A stretch of DNA of 64,000 bases from Collinsella sp. AF08-23. Its GTDB lineage: Bacteria; Actinomycetota; Coriobacteriia; Coriobacteriales; Coriobacteriaceae. Below, piece after piece: positions 19,033-27,475 of the stretch (within the stretch, counting starts at the first letter, position 1; each line of letters begins with the position of its first letter). The stretch lies in NCBI RefSeq assembly GCF_003479805.1, contig NZ_QUHV01000006.1, positions 71,436 to 135,435 on the forward strand. Reading direction: 5' to 3'. The position numbers and the translations under genes are program-made. Below the pieces are notes generated by a model. That model saw only the letters and a program-made list of their open reading frames with translations, was not told the origin of the DNA and made no database searches.

Positions 19033-19247
19033 CGGAGTTTACAGAGCAGGACACTGCACGCCTGTTGGCCCTTGGGCTTGGACAATACCCGGTAGTAAGC
19101 ACCGTCAACAACCATGGCAGCATTCTCGCAGCATTCCGGCATGAATCACGCACAACATGTCAGCCAATGGTATGAGCCCTCCACAGCTCAACGCGATGAA
19201 TCTCAGTTTCTCGAGACATTCCCTTTTATCGGCCGTACCCTTACAAC

Positions 19248-20252
19248 ATGAAGGCGTTTCTTGTTGACATATCGGCATTTCAGATCTGGTTTGGCGACCA
19301 AGGGGTTATACGCACGAACAACCCGATTGGCCTCGTCGGAGACTACGATCTTGCCGCTTCTCGCCGAACCGACCTGCCGCTCGACCAAATCGGCAAGCTC
19401 GGTCTTCGCGGACAGATTCACGTCGCCGTACCAAACCATGCAAGGCGGCATCATCAAGCCGGCATAACCGCCCATGTCATGAGCTCCCCCGCCCCGTGCT
19501 CCTTCGTGCGACTCAGCAAAGATGTATACGTTGAGTCACCCGAAGCCACCCTCATTCGCATGGCCAGCCACCTTGATCATGGTGAGCTGGCAGTCATGGT
19601 CAATCAGCTCCTGAGCCACTACCGCATATGCAACGGCGCCATCGTAAGCGCTCGTCCCCTTTCAACGGAAGCCCGATTGTTGCAACAACTGAAGCAATCA
19701 AAAGGCAAACGTGGAGCCAAGATAGTGCGAACGGCACTTGCATACGCTGTGGTAGGAACTGCCTCGCCGGCGGAAGCGAAAGTGGCAGCCCTGCTAACCC
19801 TTCCCGCGCGATGGGGCGGAAAAGGACTTCCCGTTCCCGAGGCAAACGCGGAGATCACGCTTGTGCCCTCGACGTCAAGAAGATGCGTCACGACGGATCC
19901 CGCCAGCGCTGAGATGGTTATTCGCAATGGAACCAAACGATACGCAGATTATCTCTGGAGAGCCTGGAAGCTCATCCTCGAATACGACAGCGACGAATTC
20001 CACGCTTCACGAGAAAAGCTAGGTGCCGACAGTGCCCGCAGGGCTGAGCTGCAGCGCGCGGGCTATACCGTGGTTACTCTCACCAATCGGCAACTGTCCA
20101 ATAATGAAGAGCTTTCCGTCGTCGTAGGCACCCTTCTGAATAAGATGGGGATGAAGAGCAAAACCGCCCGGATTGAAAACTACCATGAACTCGAGCGAGA
20201 GCTACGTCGTCAGGTATTCTCTTACGATCCTCGAATCATCGGAATGAGCTGA
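19248..20252 (+). CDS. DUF559/AbiEi-like putative nuclease-fold protein, bracketed by double palindromes
   Basis: 334 residues. The middle resembles actinobacterial DUF559/AbiEi-like proteins: IHVAVPNHARRHHQAGITAH (57-76), then VESPEATLIRMASHLDHGEL (95-114), a SPAEAK motif (173-178) with WGGKGLPVPEAN. The C-terminal PD-(D/E)XK-like stretch is LILEYDSDEFH (242-252), RRAELQRAGYTVVTL. It is a paralogue of the 400-residue protein at 11949-13151. ATG at 19248 aligns with the paralogue but lacks a good ribosome site. It sits alone between double palindromes at 18965-19032 and 20412-20479. Nuclease activity is inferred, not shown. Confidence 0.72.
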   Translation: MKAFLVDISAFQIWFGDQGVIRTNNPIGLVGDYDLAASRRTDLPLDQIGKLGLRGQIHVAVPNHARRHHQAGITAHVMSSPAPCSFVRLSKDVYVESPEATLIRMASHLDHGELAVMVNQLLSHYRICNGAIVSARPLSTEARLLQQLKQSKGKRGAKIVRTALAYAVVGTASPAEAKVAALLTLPARWGGKGLPVPEANAEITLVPSTSRRCVTTDPASAEMVIRNGTKRYADYLWRAWKLILEYDSDEFHASREKLGADSARRAELQRAGYTVVTLTNRQLSNNEELSVVVGTLLNKMGMKSKTARIENYHELERELRRQVFSYDPRIIGMS

Positions 20253-20733
20253 CGCGCCCTTTGGTCCGCTCGATGGCGTCGGCACGATTTCGGTACCAAG
20301 ATAGAAGATGACGCCGCAGCAATCCACTTCTCAGGGCAACAAAGAGCCTCCAAGGCACCCGGCCGGCAAACTGTCCCCAATCGAGCCCATGAACCACATA
20401 CGAAATTGCCGCGAGAGTTAACTCTCGAAGAGAGAAATGCGATGAACGCACCGGAAAGATCCGCGAAAGTTAACTCTCGCGTAAGGAGCACATCGAAAGG
20501 CGGCAGTAATGGACACCCTTGCGCACGCCAGCCATGTGACGGCACGCAAGGACGCCGCTTGCGGTCGGATTCACACGCTCCGCCGAAACGGCATTGCGCA
20601 GATAAGCGACAGGCGTAGCATAGCTTATTGACACTTCGTCTACAACGCCTCGAACCCGCGAGAGGCATGAGAACCCTCGCAGCGCACAGAGCCGAGGCCG
20701 ACATGTCCCATCGACTTGATGACAGGAGACGCA
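20253..20733. other. Gap with double palindrome copy 3 and leader of the oxidoreductase operon
   Basis: Apart from the repeat at 20412-20479 there is no convincing gene. A TTGACA at 20628-20633 on the plus strand has no matching -10 box at normal spacing. The oxidoreductase operon begins at 20734. Confidence 0.45.
20412..20479. repeat. 68-bp double palindrome, copy 3
   Basis: CGAGAGTTAACTCTCG (20412-20427) and CGAAAGTTAACTCTCG (20464-20479), again 36 bases apart with a 52-bp centre-to-centre distance. It lies 160 bases downstream of the nuclease-fold gene. Confidence 0.9.
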
Positions 20734-22224
20734 ATGGCCCAAACGTTCGACATCGTCATCGCCGGCGCGGGTGTGACCGGGTGTGCCATAGCCCGGCAGC
20801 TCGCACGGTACGATCTCTCGATCTGCGTATTGGAAGCGGCCAACGACATCGCCCTCGGCGCCTCCAAGGCGAACGGGGGCCTCGTGCACGCGGGCTACGA
20901 CCCCGCCCCCGGCACCGTCAAGGCCAAGGTCAATGCGCGCGGATGCGCCCTCTACGGCATGTGGTCTGAAGAGCTCGGCTTCCTCTTTCGCAGGACGGGC
21001 TCCATAGTTCTGGGATTCTCGGAGGAGGACCGAGCCCATCTCGAGGTGCTCGAGGCCAACGGTCGCGCCAACGGGGTCCCCGATCTCGAGATCATAGCCC
21101 CCGAGCGCATCCGCGAGATCGAACCGCGCGCGAGCCGTGAGGCGACATGCGCGTTGTGGTGTCCCTCCACGGGGTACGTTGACCCCTTCGACGTCGCCAT
21201 CGCCTGCGCCGAGAACGCCGCGGCGAATGGCGTCGTGTTCATGAGGAGCGCGCCCGTCCGCGCCATCGACAACCTCATCGAGAACGCCCCCTTGCAGGCG
21301 GGCGGCGCCCCGCTTTCGAGCCAGCCCGTCCGCTTCGCCATCCACACGCCGCGCGGCACCGTGCGCGCCCGGATCCTCATCAACGCCGCCGGCAGCGGAG
21401 CCGCCGAGATCTCCGCCATGGCGGGCGGCGAGGCATTCCAACTCGCATGGCGCCAGGGCAACATCGTCGTGCTCGACAAGGAGCCCCGTGCGCTCATGCC
21501 CCTCTACCCCGTCCCGACGCCCGTATCCAAGGGCGTCATCGTCACGGGAACCGTCCACGACAACACGGTGATCACGGCGACGGCCGCCCTGCGCGACCCG
21601 GGCGACCGCGACACCTACGTGTCTGATGTCGAGGCGCTGCTCGCGGGCGCCCGCAAACTCGTCCCCGACCTCGACACCCGAAGGGTCGTGCGATCTTTCG
21701 CAGGTGGGCGCGCGGTCATCCAGGGGCTCAACGACTTCCTCATCTCGCCCTCCTCGACCGCACACGGCCTGTTCCACGCAGCGGGCATCCAATCCCCCGG
21801 CGTGGCGAGCGCGCCGGCGGTGGCGGAGCTGATGGAGTCGCTCCTGCGCGAAGCGGGCGTGACGCTCGTGGAGAAGCCCGACTGGCAGCCGCGTCGGCGC
21901 GCGCCCGAGGATTTCGACCGCTCCACCACCGAGCATCAAAACGAGCTCATCGAATCCGACCCCGCATGGGGGCGCATCGTCTGCCGATGCGAGACCGTCC
22001 CCGAGGCGGAGATCGTCGCCGCGATCCACCGCACCCCGGGCGCCGTATCCGTTGAAGGTGTGAAGCGCCGCTGCCGCGCCGGTATGGGCAGGTGTCAAAG
22101 CGGTTTTTGTCAGAGTCGCGTACTCGAAATCCTCGCCCGTGAACTCGATTGCCATCCGGAAGACGTGCTCCTTGAAGACGGGGGCTCCTGGATTGTGGAT
22201 GGCGTGCTGAAGGAGGACCGATAA
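20734..22224 (+). CDS. FAD-dependent oxidoreductase, GlpA-like, with BFD-type [2Fe-2S] domain
   Basis: 496 residues. The N-terminal Rossmann FAD site is GAGVTG (11-16) in a DAO-type fold (anaerobic glycerol-3-phosphate dehydrogenase/2-hydroxyglutarate oxidase family). The C-terminal domain has the BFD-like cysteines IVCRCETV and RCRAGMGRCQSGFC, which bind a [2Fe-2S] cluster. AGGAG five to six bases upstream fixes the ATG at 20734. It is the first gene of a three-gene operon with an NAD/FAD dehydrogenase and DUF1667, a set known from anaerobes. The substrate, possibly glycerol-3-phosphate, cannot be fixed from sequence. Confidence 0.88.
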   Translation: MAQTFDIVIAGAGVTGCAIARQLARYDLSICVLEAANDIALGASKANGGLVHAGYDPAPGTVKAKVNARGCALYGMWSEELGFLFRRTGSIVLGFSEEDRAHLEVLEANGRANGVPDLEIIAPERIREIEPRASREATCALWCPSTGYVDPFDVAIACAENAAANGVVFMRSAPVRAIDNLIENAPLQAGGAPLSSQPVRFAIHTPRGTVRARILINAAGSGAAEISAMAGGEAFQLAWRQGNIVVLDKEPRALMPLYPVPTPVSKGVIVTGTVHDNTVITATAALRDPGDRDTYVSDVEALLAGARKLVPDLDTRRVVRSFAGGRAVIQGLNDFLISPSSTAHGLFHAAGIQSPGVASAPAVAELMESLLREAGVTLVEKPDWQPRRRAPEDFDRSTTEHQNELIESDPAWGRIVCRCETVPEAEIVAAIHRTPGAVSVEGVKRRCRAGMGRCQSGFCQSRVLEILARELDCHPEDVLLEDGGSWIVDGVLKEDR

Positions 22225-23607
22225 ATGGGAGAGATCCGGACGCGCGACTTCGACGTCACGGTGATCGGCGGAGGACCCGCCGGCATGGGCGCCGCGCTCG
22301 CAGCGCATGCGACGGGCGCGAGCACCGTTATCATCGAACGCAACGAGCACCTGGGCGGCATCCTGCGCCAATGCATCCACCCCGGTTTCGGGCTCACGCA
22401 CTTCAAGGAGGAGCTCACCGGCCCCGAGTATGCGCAGCGCTTCATCGACAAGGTGTCCGAGTCCGGCATCGAGACCATGCTGGGCAGCATGGCCCTCGCA
22501 ATCAACGGCGGGAAGGGGAACGAACGCCGCGGCGGGGGCGGCGCCGGCATCCCTGCCGATGACGTCTGCGCCGAGCGCGAAGCCCCCGCCGCAGACGGCC
22601 ATACGGTCACCGTCATGACCGAGTCGGGCATGGTCGAGATCTCGTGCCGCTCGGTGGTGCTCGCCATGGGATGCCGCGAGCGCACGCGTTCCGAGATCAA
22701 AATCCCCGGCAGCCGCCCGGCGGGCGTGTTCACCGCGGGCCTCGCCCAGCGATACATCAACATCGAGAACCTGCGCCCGGGCAAACGCGTTGTGATCTTG
22801 GGCTCGGGCGACATCGGCCTCATCATGGCGCGCCGATGCGCGCTCGAGGGACTCGAGGTCGAGGGCGTCTACGAGCTCATGCCCTACGCGAACGGGCTGC
22901 ACCGCAACGTCAAGAACTGCCTCGAGGACTTCGGCATCCCACTGCATCTATCCACCACCGTGACGCGCGTCATAGGCCGCGATCGGGTTGAGGCCGTTGA
23001 GGTCTCCAGGGTCGATGCGGACCTCTCCCCGATCCCGGGAACCGAGCAGATCATCCCCTGCGATGCCCTGCTACTCTCCGTGGGCCTCATCCCCGATAAC
23101 GAGATCGCGCAAGCCGCGGGCGTCGAGCTCGACCCCCGCACCCGCGGCGCCCGCGTCAACCAGGACCTGCAAACCGGCGTCCCCGGGATCTTCTCCTGCG
23201 GGAACGTCCTTCACGTGCACGACCTCGCCGACAACGTCACGGCGGAGGCGGAGCGGGCCGGTAAAGCGGCAGCCCTACGAGCGCTGGCAGGTCGGGGCAC
23301 GACGGGTTCCCCAGCAGAAGACGCTACGACACGACGGGTCGACATCGCCGTGCACGCTTCCGGACTGGCGGGGTACGTCGTGCCATCGCGCATAACCCGC
23401 GTGGGCTCGACGAAGCTGTTCTTCCGCGTGAAGCGCCCCGTCGATCAGGCGAAGCTGGTCATCCGCTCGGGCGGAGAAGTCATCTTCACCGGCAAGCCGC
23501 GCGGCTTCAAACCGAGCATCATGGAGGCGGCACCCCTCACCGTCAAAATGCTCAAGCGCGTGGGCGAGGAGCTCACGCTGTCCATCGAATCCATCGAGGA
23601 GCTGTAG
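22225..23607 (+). CDS. NAD(P)/FAD-dependent oxidoreductase of the GlpA-like/DUF1667 operon
   Basis: 460-residue pyridine-nucleotide-disulfide-type flavoprotein. FAD site GGGPAG (15-20); NAD site VVILGSGDIG in the middle; a final FAD motif GIFSCGNVLHVHDLADNV near residue 330. A Gly- and Arg-rich insert of about 30 residues (around 92-125) interrupts the first half. The gene follows its partner without a gap, with AAGGAGG upstream of the ATG inside the previous gene. It probably passes electrons between NAD(H) and the GlpA-like subunit. Confidence 0.87.
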   Translation: MGEIRTRDFDVTVIGGGPAGMGAALAAHATGASTVIIERNEHLGGILRQCIHPGFGLTHFKEELTGPEYAQRFIDKVSESGIETMLGSMALAINGGKGNERRGGGGAGIPADDVCAEREAPAADGHTVTVMTESGMVEISCRSVVLAMGCRERTRSEIKIPGSRPAGVFTAGLAQRYINIENLRPGKRVVILGSGDIGLIMARRCALEGLEVEGVYELMPYANGLHRNVKNCLEDFGIPLHLSTTVTRVIGRDRVEAVEVSRVDADLSPIPGTEQIIPCDALLLSVGLIPDNEIAQAAGVELDPRTRGARVNQDLQTGVPGIFSCGNVLHVHDLADNVTAEAERAGKAAALRALAGRGTTGSPAEDATTRRVDIAVHASGLAGYVVPSRITRVGSTKLFFRVKRPVDQAKLVIRSGGEVIFTGKPRGFKPSIMEAAPLTVKMLKRVGEELTLSIESIEEL

Positions 23608-23610
23608 ACC

Positions 23611-24105
23611 ATGGCCGAGCCGAACCCCACCTCCACCACAGCCTCCACCGGTGCAGGCGCTAACGAACCCATAGCCGAGCCTCTTCCCGAGAAGGAAGCG
23701 GCTGATGACATGGTCGTCAGGACGCAACGATTCCACTGCACCACCTGCCCATCCGAATGCGCGCTTACCGTCGAGGTCGCCGAGGACGCAACGGGGGCAC
23801 TCCGCGTCATATCGGTCCAGGGAAACCGGTGCCCGCGCGGAAAGATCTTCGCCGAGCAGGAGATCACCTGCCCCATGCGCATCCTCGCGACTACCGTCGT
23901 CGTCAAGAACGGCGACGAGCGTCTCCTCCCCGTCCGTACCGACAACGCCATCCCCCGTGCCCTCCACATGCAGGCGATGGAACTCGTGCGGCACGCATCT
24001 ATCGAGGCTCCCATCCACATGGGGGACGTCATCATGAACGACGTGCTCGGCACGGGGGTTGACCTCATAGCGAGCATGGACGTCGCGCGCGTCGCGCGTA
24101 CATGA
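23611..24105 (+). CDS. DUF1667 family protein
   Basis: 164 residues. After a low-complexity N-terminal tail comes the DUF1667 pattern: FHCTTCPSECALTVEV (CX2CX3C), then GNRCPRGKIFAEQEITCPMRIL and LPVRTDNAIPRALHMQAM. The cysteines may hold an Fe-S or zinc site. The gene starts three bases after its neighbour and ends the operon. DUF1667 proteins are known to be encoded beside such flavoprotein pairs and are thought to be accessory subunits. Confidence 0.88.
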   Translation: MAEPNPTSTTASTGAGANEPIAEPLPEKEAADDMVVRTQRFHCTTCPSECALTVEVAEDATGALRVISVQGNRCPRGKIFAEQEITCPMRILATTVVVKNGDERLLPVRTDNAIPRALHMQAMELVRHASIEAPIHMGDVIMNDVLGTGVDLIASMDVARVART

Positions 24106-24237
24106 GGCAACCGCACGAAGGCCAACCGAACGTTGGCTGCGCGACGCGCGAACGCGGGCCCCATCCGACACCACAGGCGCTCGCTTCGGCCAATCGGGTC
24201 CGCCAGCATGCGCCCTCGACGCATTTTGCGAGCCGCC

Positions 24238-24387
24238 TGCCGCGAATCGTGCGTTTTTGTAACGAAATCCGAAGAGGCCCGAGTACACGGGCATGTTTGG
24301 CAAAGAAACCCCAGTTGGCCAGAGGCAAAATGGGCCGTCTACTCGGACTCGCTAAAAACTCGTTACAAAAACACCCGATTCGCGGCA
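24238..24387. repeat. 150-bp unit with 28-bp inverted ends (GTTTTTGTAACGA)
   Basis: The 28 bases at 24238-24265 and the complement of 24360-24387 agree at 26 positions; both contain TGCCGCGAATCG and GTTTTTGTAACGA. A second, inner inverted pair, CCGAGTA (24279-24285) and TACTCGG (24340-24346), lies symmetrically inside. Only one copy is in this window. Confidence 0.8.
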
Positions 24388-24538
24388 ACGAGGGGCATGC
24401 CGCGCTTCAAGACTGCGCTAGGGACTGCGGGCATCATCCCGCGCCCGCGCCTCATCACCTCATGGCCGCACCGCCCAGCTCAAGGCACTGCGGAGCAAAT
24501 CTAAAAGTCCAGAAATCACGCAGTCAAACCCTTAAGCT

Positions 24539-24577
24539 CAACTTTAAGGTGAAAGTTGAACTATACTGATGGGCGTT
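24539..24577 (+). promoter_or_regulatory. Promoter and inverted repeat before the RlpA-like gene
   Basis: TATACT at 24572-24577 is a good -10 box. The region where the -35 should be is occupied by an inverted repeat, CAACTTT (24539-24545) and AAAGTTG (24552-24558), which could be an operator. The start codon is at 24600. Confidence 0.55.
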
Positions 24578-24599
24578 CACGAGAAAAGGTGGTCCGCCC

Positions 24600-25766
24600 A
24601 TGAGTCTCCCCCAACGTCGTATCTCCTGCCGTTGCACCGCGCGCCTTGCCTGTACCCTCGGCCTCACCGGAGTCCTGGCCATCGGCGGCACGCTCGGCAC
24701 GCTCGCACTCGCGCCGGAGCATGCGTACGCCGCGAGTGAGGAGACGCTGGCGGAGCTGCGCGCGCTGCAGTCTGAGGTCTCAAATGCCGCAGAGACCTAC
24801 GCAGACGCTACAAGCAAGGCAGACGAACTCAACACTCAAGTCGATGCCATTGCCGATGAGATCCTCGAAATCGAGGAGGACCTTCTACCGGCACGGCAGC
24901 AGCGTGCGGCAAGCGCGGCAAGCGACCTCTATAAGACCCACGCCTCCAGCGGGAACATGATCGCCCTCCTGCTCAACGCGAGCTCTTTTGCAGACTTCAT
25001 CAATCTCACCAAGTACTTGGGCACAGTCCAGGACGCCAACGTCGCGGCACTCAACGAGCTCGATGCCCTCGAAGAGAAGCTCAATGGAAGGTTGGCCGAA
25101 CTGAGCGAGGCGAAAGACCAGGCAGACGAAGAACTCGAGCGCGCCGCGACCGCGCTCGGTCAGGCGCAATCCGCCGCCGAGCAACTGCAGGCCAAGGCCA
25201 ATGCCGAGGATGCGGAGGAGGCCGAGATCGCGCGCAAGGCAGCCGAGGAGGCGAAACGTCTCGAAGCGCAGCAAAATGCCAACCAAAACTCCAATCAACA
25301 GCCTTCGAGTGGCAGCGACCAGGGAGGCTCCCAGGACGGATCGACGTCCAGCGGTGACCAGAACGCCAACCAAGGCAATGGCAACCAGGGAGGCACGAGC
25401 GGAAACCAGGGCAGCGAAGGCACTGGCGGCAGTGGCAACAGCGGCGACAATCAAGGTGGTTCGTCCGATTCCACTGGTTCCTGGATGACGGGCGTCGCAT
25501 CGTACTACGGCATCGGGGACGGCTTCATGGGCGGCACCACCGCCAACGGCGAGAAGGTGACCGAGACCTCCATGGGCATCGCCATGCTGAACGTGCCCTT
25601 CGGGACACGCGTCGAGATTCGCTACGGCGGGCGCTCCGTCATCGCCTATGTCAACGACCGCGGGCCGTACGCGCACGGGCGCGTCATCGACATGCAGCCC
25701 GCCGTCGCCCGAGCGCTCAATTTCCTGAGCGTGGGCGTTGGAACGGTGCAGTACCGGTTCCTGTAA
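24600..25766 (+). CDS. Secreted coiled-coil protein with RlpA-like double-psi beta-barrel
   Basis: 388 residues. A signal peptide ends near AYAA (residues 40-45). A long coiled coil (about 45-225) resembles the N-terminal helices of PcsB/CwlO-type cell-wall hydrolases. A Gln/Asn/Gly/Ser-rich linker (225-295) and a C-terminal RlpA-like domain follow: VASYYGIGDGFMGGTTANGE, then YVNDRGPYAHGRVIDMQPA. It probably acts outside the membrane in septal or peripheral peptidoglycan cleavage or binding. AAAGGTGG about seven bases upstream supports the start. Confidence 0.88.
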   Translation: MSLPQRRISCRCTARLACTLGLTGVLAIGGTLGTLALAPEHAYAASEETLAELRALQSEVSNAAETYADATSKADELNTQVDAIADEILEIEEDLLPARQQRAASAASDLYKTHASSGNMIALLLNASSFADFINLTKYLGTVQDANVAALNELDALEEKLNGRLAELSEAKDQADEELERAATALGQAQSAAEQLQAKANAEDAEEAEIARKAAEEAKRLEAQQNANQNSNQQPSSGSDQGGSQDGSTSSGDQNANQGNGNQGGTSGNQGSEGTGGSGNSGDNQGGSSDSTGSWMTGVASYYGIGDGFMGGTTANGEKVTETSMGIAMLNVPFGTRVEIRYGGRSVIAYVNDRGPYAHGRVIDMQPAVARALNFLSVGVGTVQYRFL

Positions 25767-25788
25767 GGAGCTGTGACACGCTTCCCCG

Positions 25789-25889
25789 CCCGTGCATATC
25801 ATCCCATGCTCAAACAGTCCTGCTCACGACGGAGAGCCCGCTGGGCTCTCCTGTTCGTGCGGAACTGCGCGTGGGACGATATGCACGGG
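25789..25889. repeat. 101-bp inverted unit enclosing a terminator
   Basis: CCCGTGCATATCATCCCA (25789-25806) is the near-complement of TGGGACGATATGCACGGG (25872-25889; 16 of 18). Nested inside is the stem GGAGAGCCCGCTGGGCTCTCC at 25831-25851. It lies between two converging genes. Confidence 0.7.
25831..25851. terminator. Hairpin between the RlpA-like gene and the sulfatase
   Basis: GGAGAGCCC and GGGCTCTCC form a 9-bp stem with a 3-base loop, about 65 bases after the RlpA-like stop codon. It is followed by CTGTTCGTG with few T, so its strength is uncertain. Confidence 0.6.
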
Positions 25890-25942
25890 TGGGGCTCCCT
25901 ATTCGTGCCCCATCCGTGTGGGGTGCCAAGCCCCATAAACTA

Positions 25943-27406
25943 CTAAGCAGTTAGGCCAAGCCGCTCGAACTCCTCGGCGGGAGCCTCCACCGCGCGCATG
26001 CCGTTCACGAGGGCGGAAATCATCCGTTCCTCAACGTCGGCGTCCTCGATGCGCTCCTCGCCGTCCCGGACGTCCCACAGGGAACTGCCGAAGCTGTGCG
26101 AGTTCATGTACGTACGCGACCCGCACTTGAGGTACGGCCAGCCGTTCGAGAAGCGATCCCCCTCCACCAGCTCGGCGCTTTCGATCTGCTCGCGTGAGAA
26201 GAATCCGCGGATGTTCGTGGGCATCAATGTGCACTCCACGAAGGGCTCGTTGTCCTCTCGTGCCGCAGCGCGCATGTACACGTAATCGCCGTCGGTCACG
26301 CACACATGGTTCCCGTGGGCACCGAACAGCGCATGCTCATGACCCGCGGCGCCCTCACGCACAACGGGGAGCAGCGACGCTCCGTCCATGTTGACAGCGG
26401 AATCGACGCCGAACCAATCGAGCAATGTTGGTGCGATGTCGATGGTTTGACACAATTCCGCGCTTCGAACGCCCTCCGCAGCCCCGGGCACGTGAATGAA
26501 GAACGGCGTATGGATGATTTCCTGGTGCATCGGCCAGAAGTTCTTTCCGAGGTAGCCGTGCTCGCCGAGCAGAAATCCATGGTCGGTGTTGACGATGAGA
26601 AGCGTGTCCTCCCACAGGCCATAGCCGTCGAAAGCGTCGAGAACCCGTCCGAGCTGCGCGTCGCACAAGGAGACCAGGGCGGTGTACTCACGACGGCACT
26701 CCTCGAGCTCGCTCGCGTGCGCCCCGGCATCAACCGCCGCATAGGCCGGCCAGTTGAGTCGCGGGGGATCGGTCAGGCCGACCGCAGCTCGATACTCCTG
26801 GGGAACATAGAACGGCTCATGGGGATCAAAGCACTCGATCTGCACGAACCAGTCGTTTCGAGAGGCGTGAGCGGCGAGGAAATCTAGGCCGGCGCCGACG
26901 GTGAGAACGGTCGACATGTCCTTCTCAAGAGGCTGACGCGACTTATTGGCCTCGTGCTGAAGCGGACTCGGCCCCTTCGCTTTCTGCAAGGACGACATAC
27001 CTGTGGGAAGGCCCTCGACAACGTCGCGCGGTGCCCAGCGATCCCCCTCCTGCCCACGGAAGCCCTCCCATGAGCTGTAGCGGTTGTGGTACGTTGCGCC
27101 GCCGTCTTCCCAGTAATGGGAATGGTCGGTTACGAGATGCGCGTACGTACCGGACTCGTCAAGCGCCTGAAAACAAGAGTAGTCGAACGGCTCCAGCGGG
27201 CCCCAGCTGCGGTGCAGGAAGTTGTAGCGCCCCGTGTGGAGCTCGCGGCGCGCGGGCATGCAGGGCATCGAGCCGCCATAGAAGCGGTCGAAGGTGCAGC
27301 AGCGCTCGGCAAGGCGAGAGAAATTCGGAGTAAGGTCTGGATTCGCGCCATACGGCGACAGAAAACCTCGTGAAAGCGTGTCGAACATGAGCATGACGGC
27401 TCGCAT
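25943..27406 (-). CDS. Cytoplasmic Cys-type sulfatase, licT-bglP operon
   Basis: 487-residue sulfatase of the alkaline-phosphatase superfamily. MLMFDTLSRGFLSPYG supplies the first metal Asp. The formylglycine motif C-x-P-x-R is CMPAR with Cys49. NTDHGFLLGEHGYLGK gives the later metal ligands. There is no signal peptide, so it should act inside the cell on sugars imported by the adjacent PTS. The start at 27406 has GGAGG nine bases upstream. It lies about 70 bases downstream of bglP and probably ends that operon. The maturase at 35067-36155 would convert Cys49 to formylglycine. Confidence 0.92.
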   Translation of the reverse strand: MRAVMLMFDTLSRGFLSPYGANPDLTPNFSRLAERCCTFDRFYGGSMPCMPARRELHTGRYNFLHRSWGPLEPFDYSCFQALDESGTYAHLVTDHSHYWEDGGATYHNRYSSWEGFRGQEGDRWAPRDVVEGLPTGMSSLQKAKGPSPLQHEANKSRQPLEKDMSTVLTVGAGLDFLAAHASRNDWFVQIECFDPHEPFYVPQEYRAAVGLTDPPRLNWPAYAAVDAGAHASELEECRREYTALVSLCDAQLGRVLDAFDGYGLWEDTLLIVNTDHGFLLGEHGYLGKNFWPMHQEIIHTPFFIHVPGAAEGVRSAELCQTIDIAPTLLDWFGVDSAVNMDGASLLPVVREGAAGHEHALFGAHGNHVCVTDGDYVYMRAAAREDNEPFVECTLMPTNIRGFFSREQIESAELVEGDRFSNGWPYLKCGSRTYMNSHSFGSSLWDVRDGEERIEDADVEERMISALVNGMRAVEAPAEEFERLGLTA

Positions 27407-27475
27407 GACAGACAACCTCCTCAGCAATTGCGCGGGGCACGGGCGAACACCCATGACCCCGCACGATGAAATCGG

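Larger units (their letters stand above)
24106..24599. other. Gap with a 150-bp inverted unit and the promoter of the RlpA-like gene
   Basis: No convincing gene. It contains the inverted unit at 24238-24387 and the promoter/operator region at 24539-24577. Short frames crossing it are repeat-derived. Confidence 0.5.

Noticed and set aside
20628..20656. Promoter of the oxidoreductase operon at TTGACA
   Set aside because: No acceptable -10 box at 16-18 bases spacing.
24102..24569. 155-residue plus-strand frame after DUF1667
   Set aside because: It runs through the 150-bp inverted unit and the next gene's promoter; the sequence is low-complexity and unmatched.
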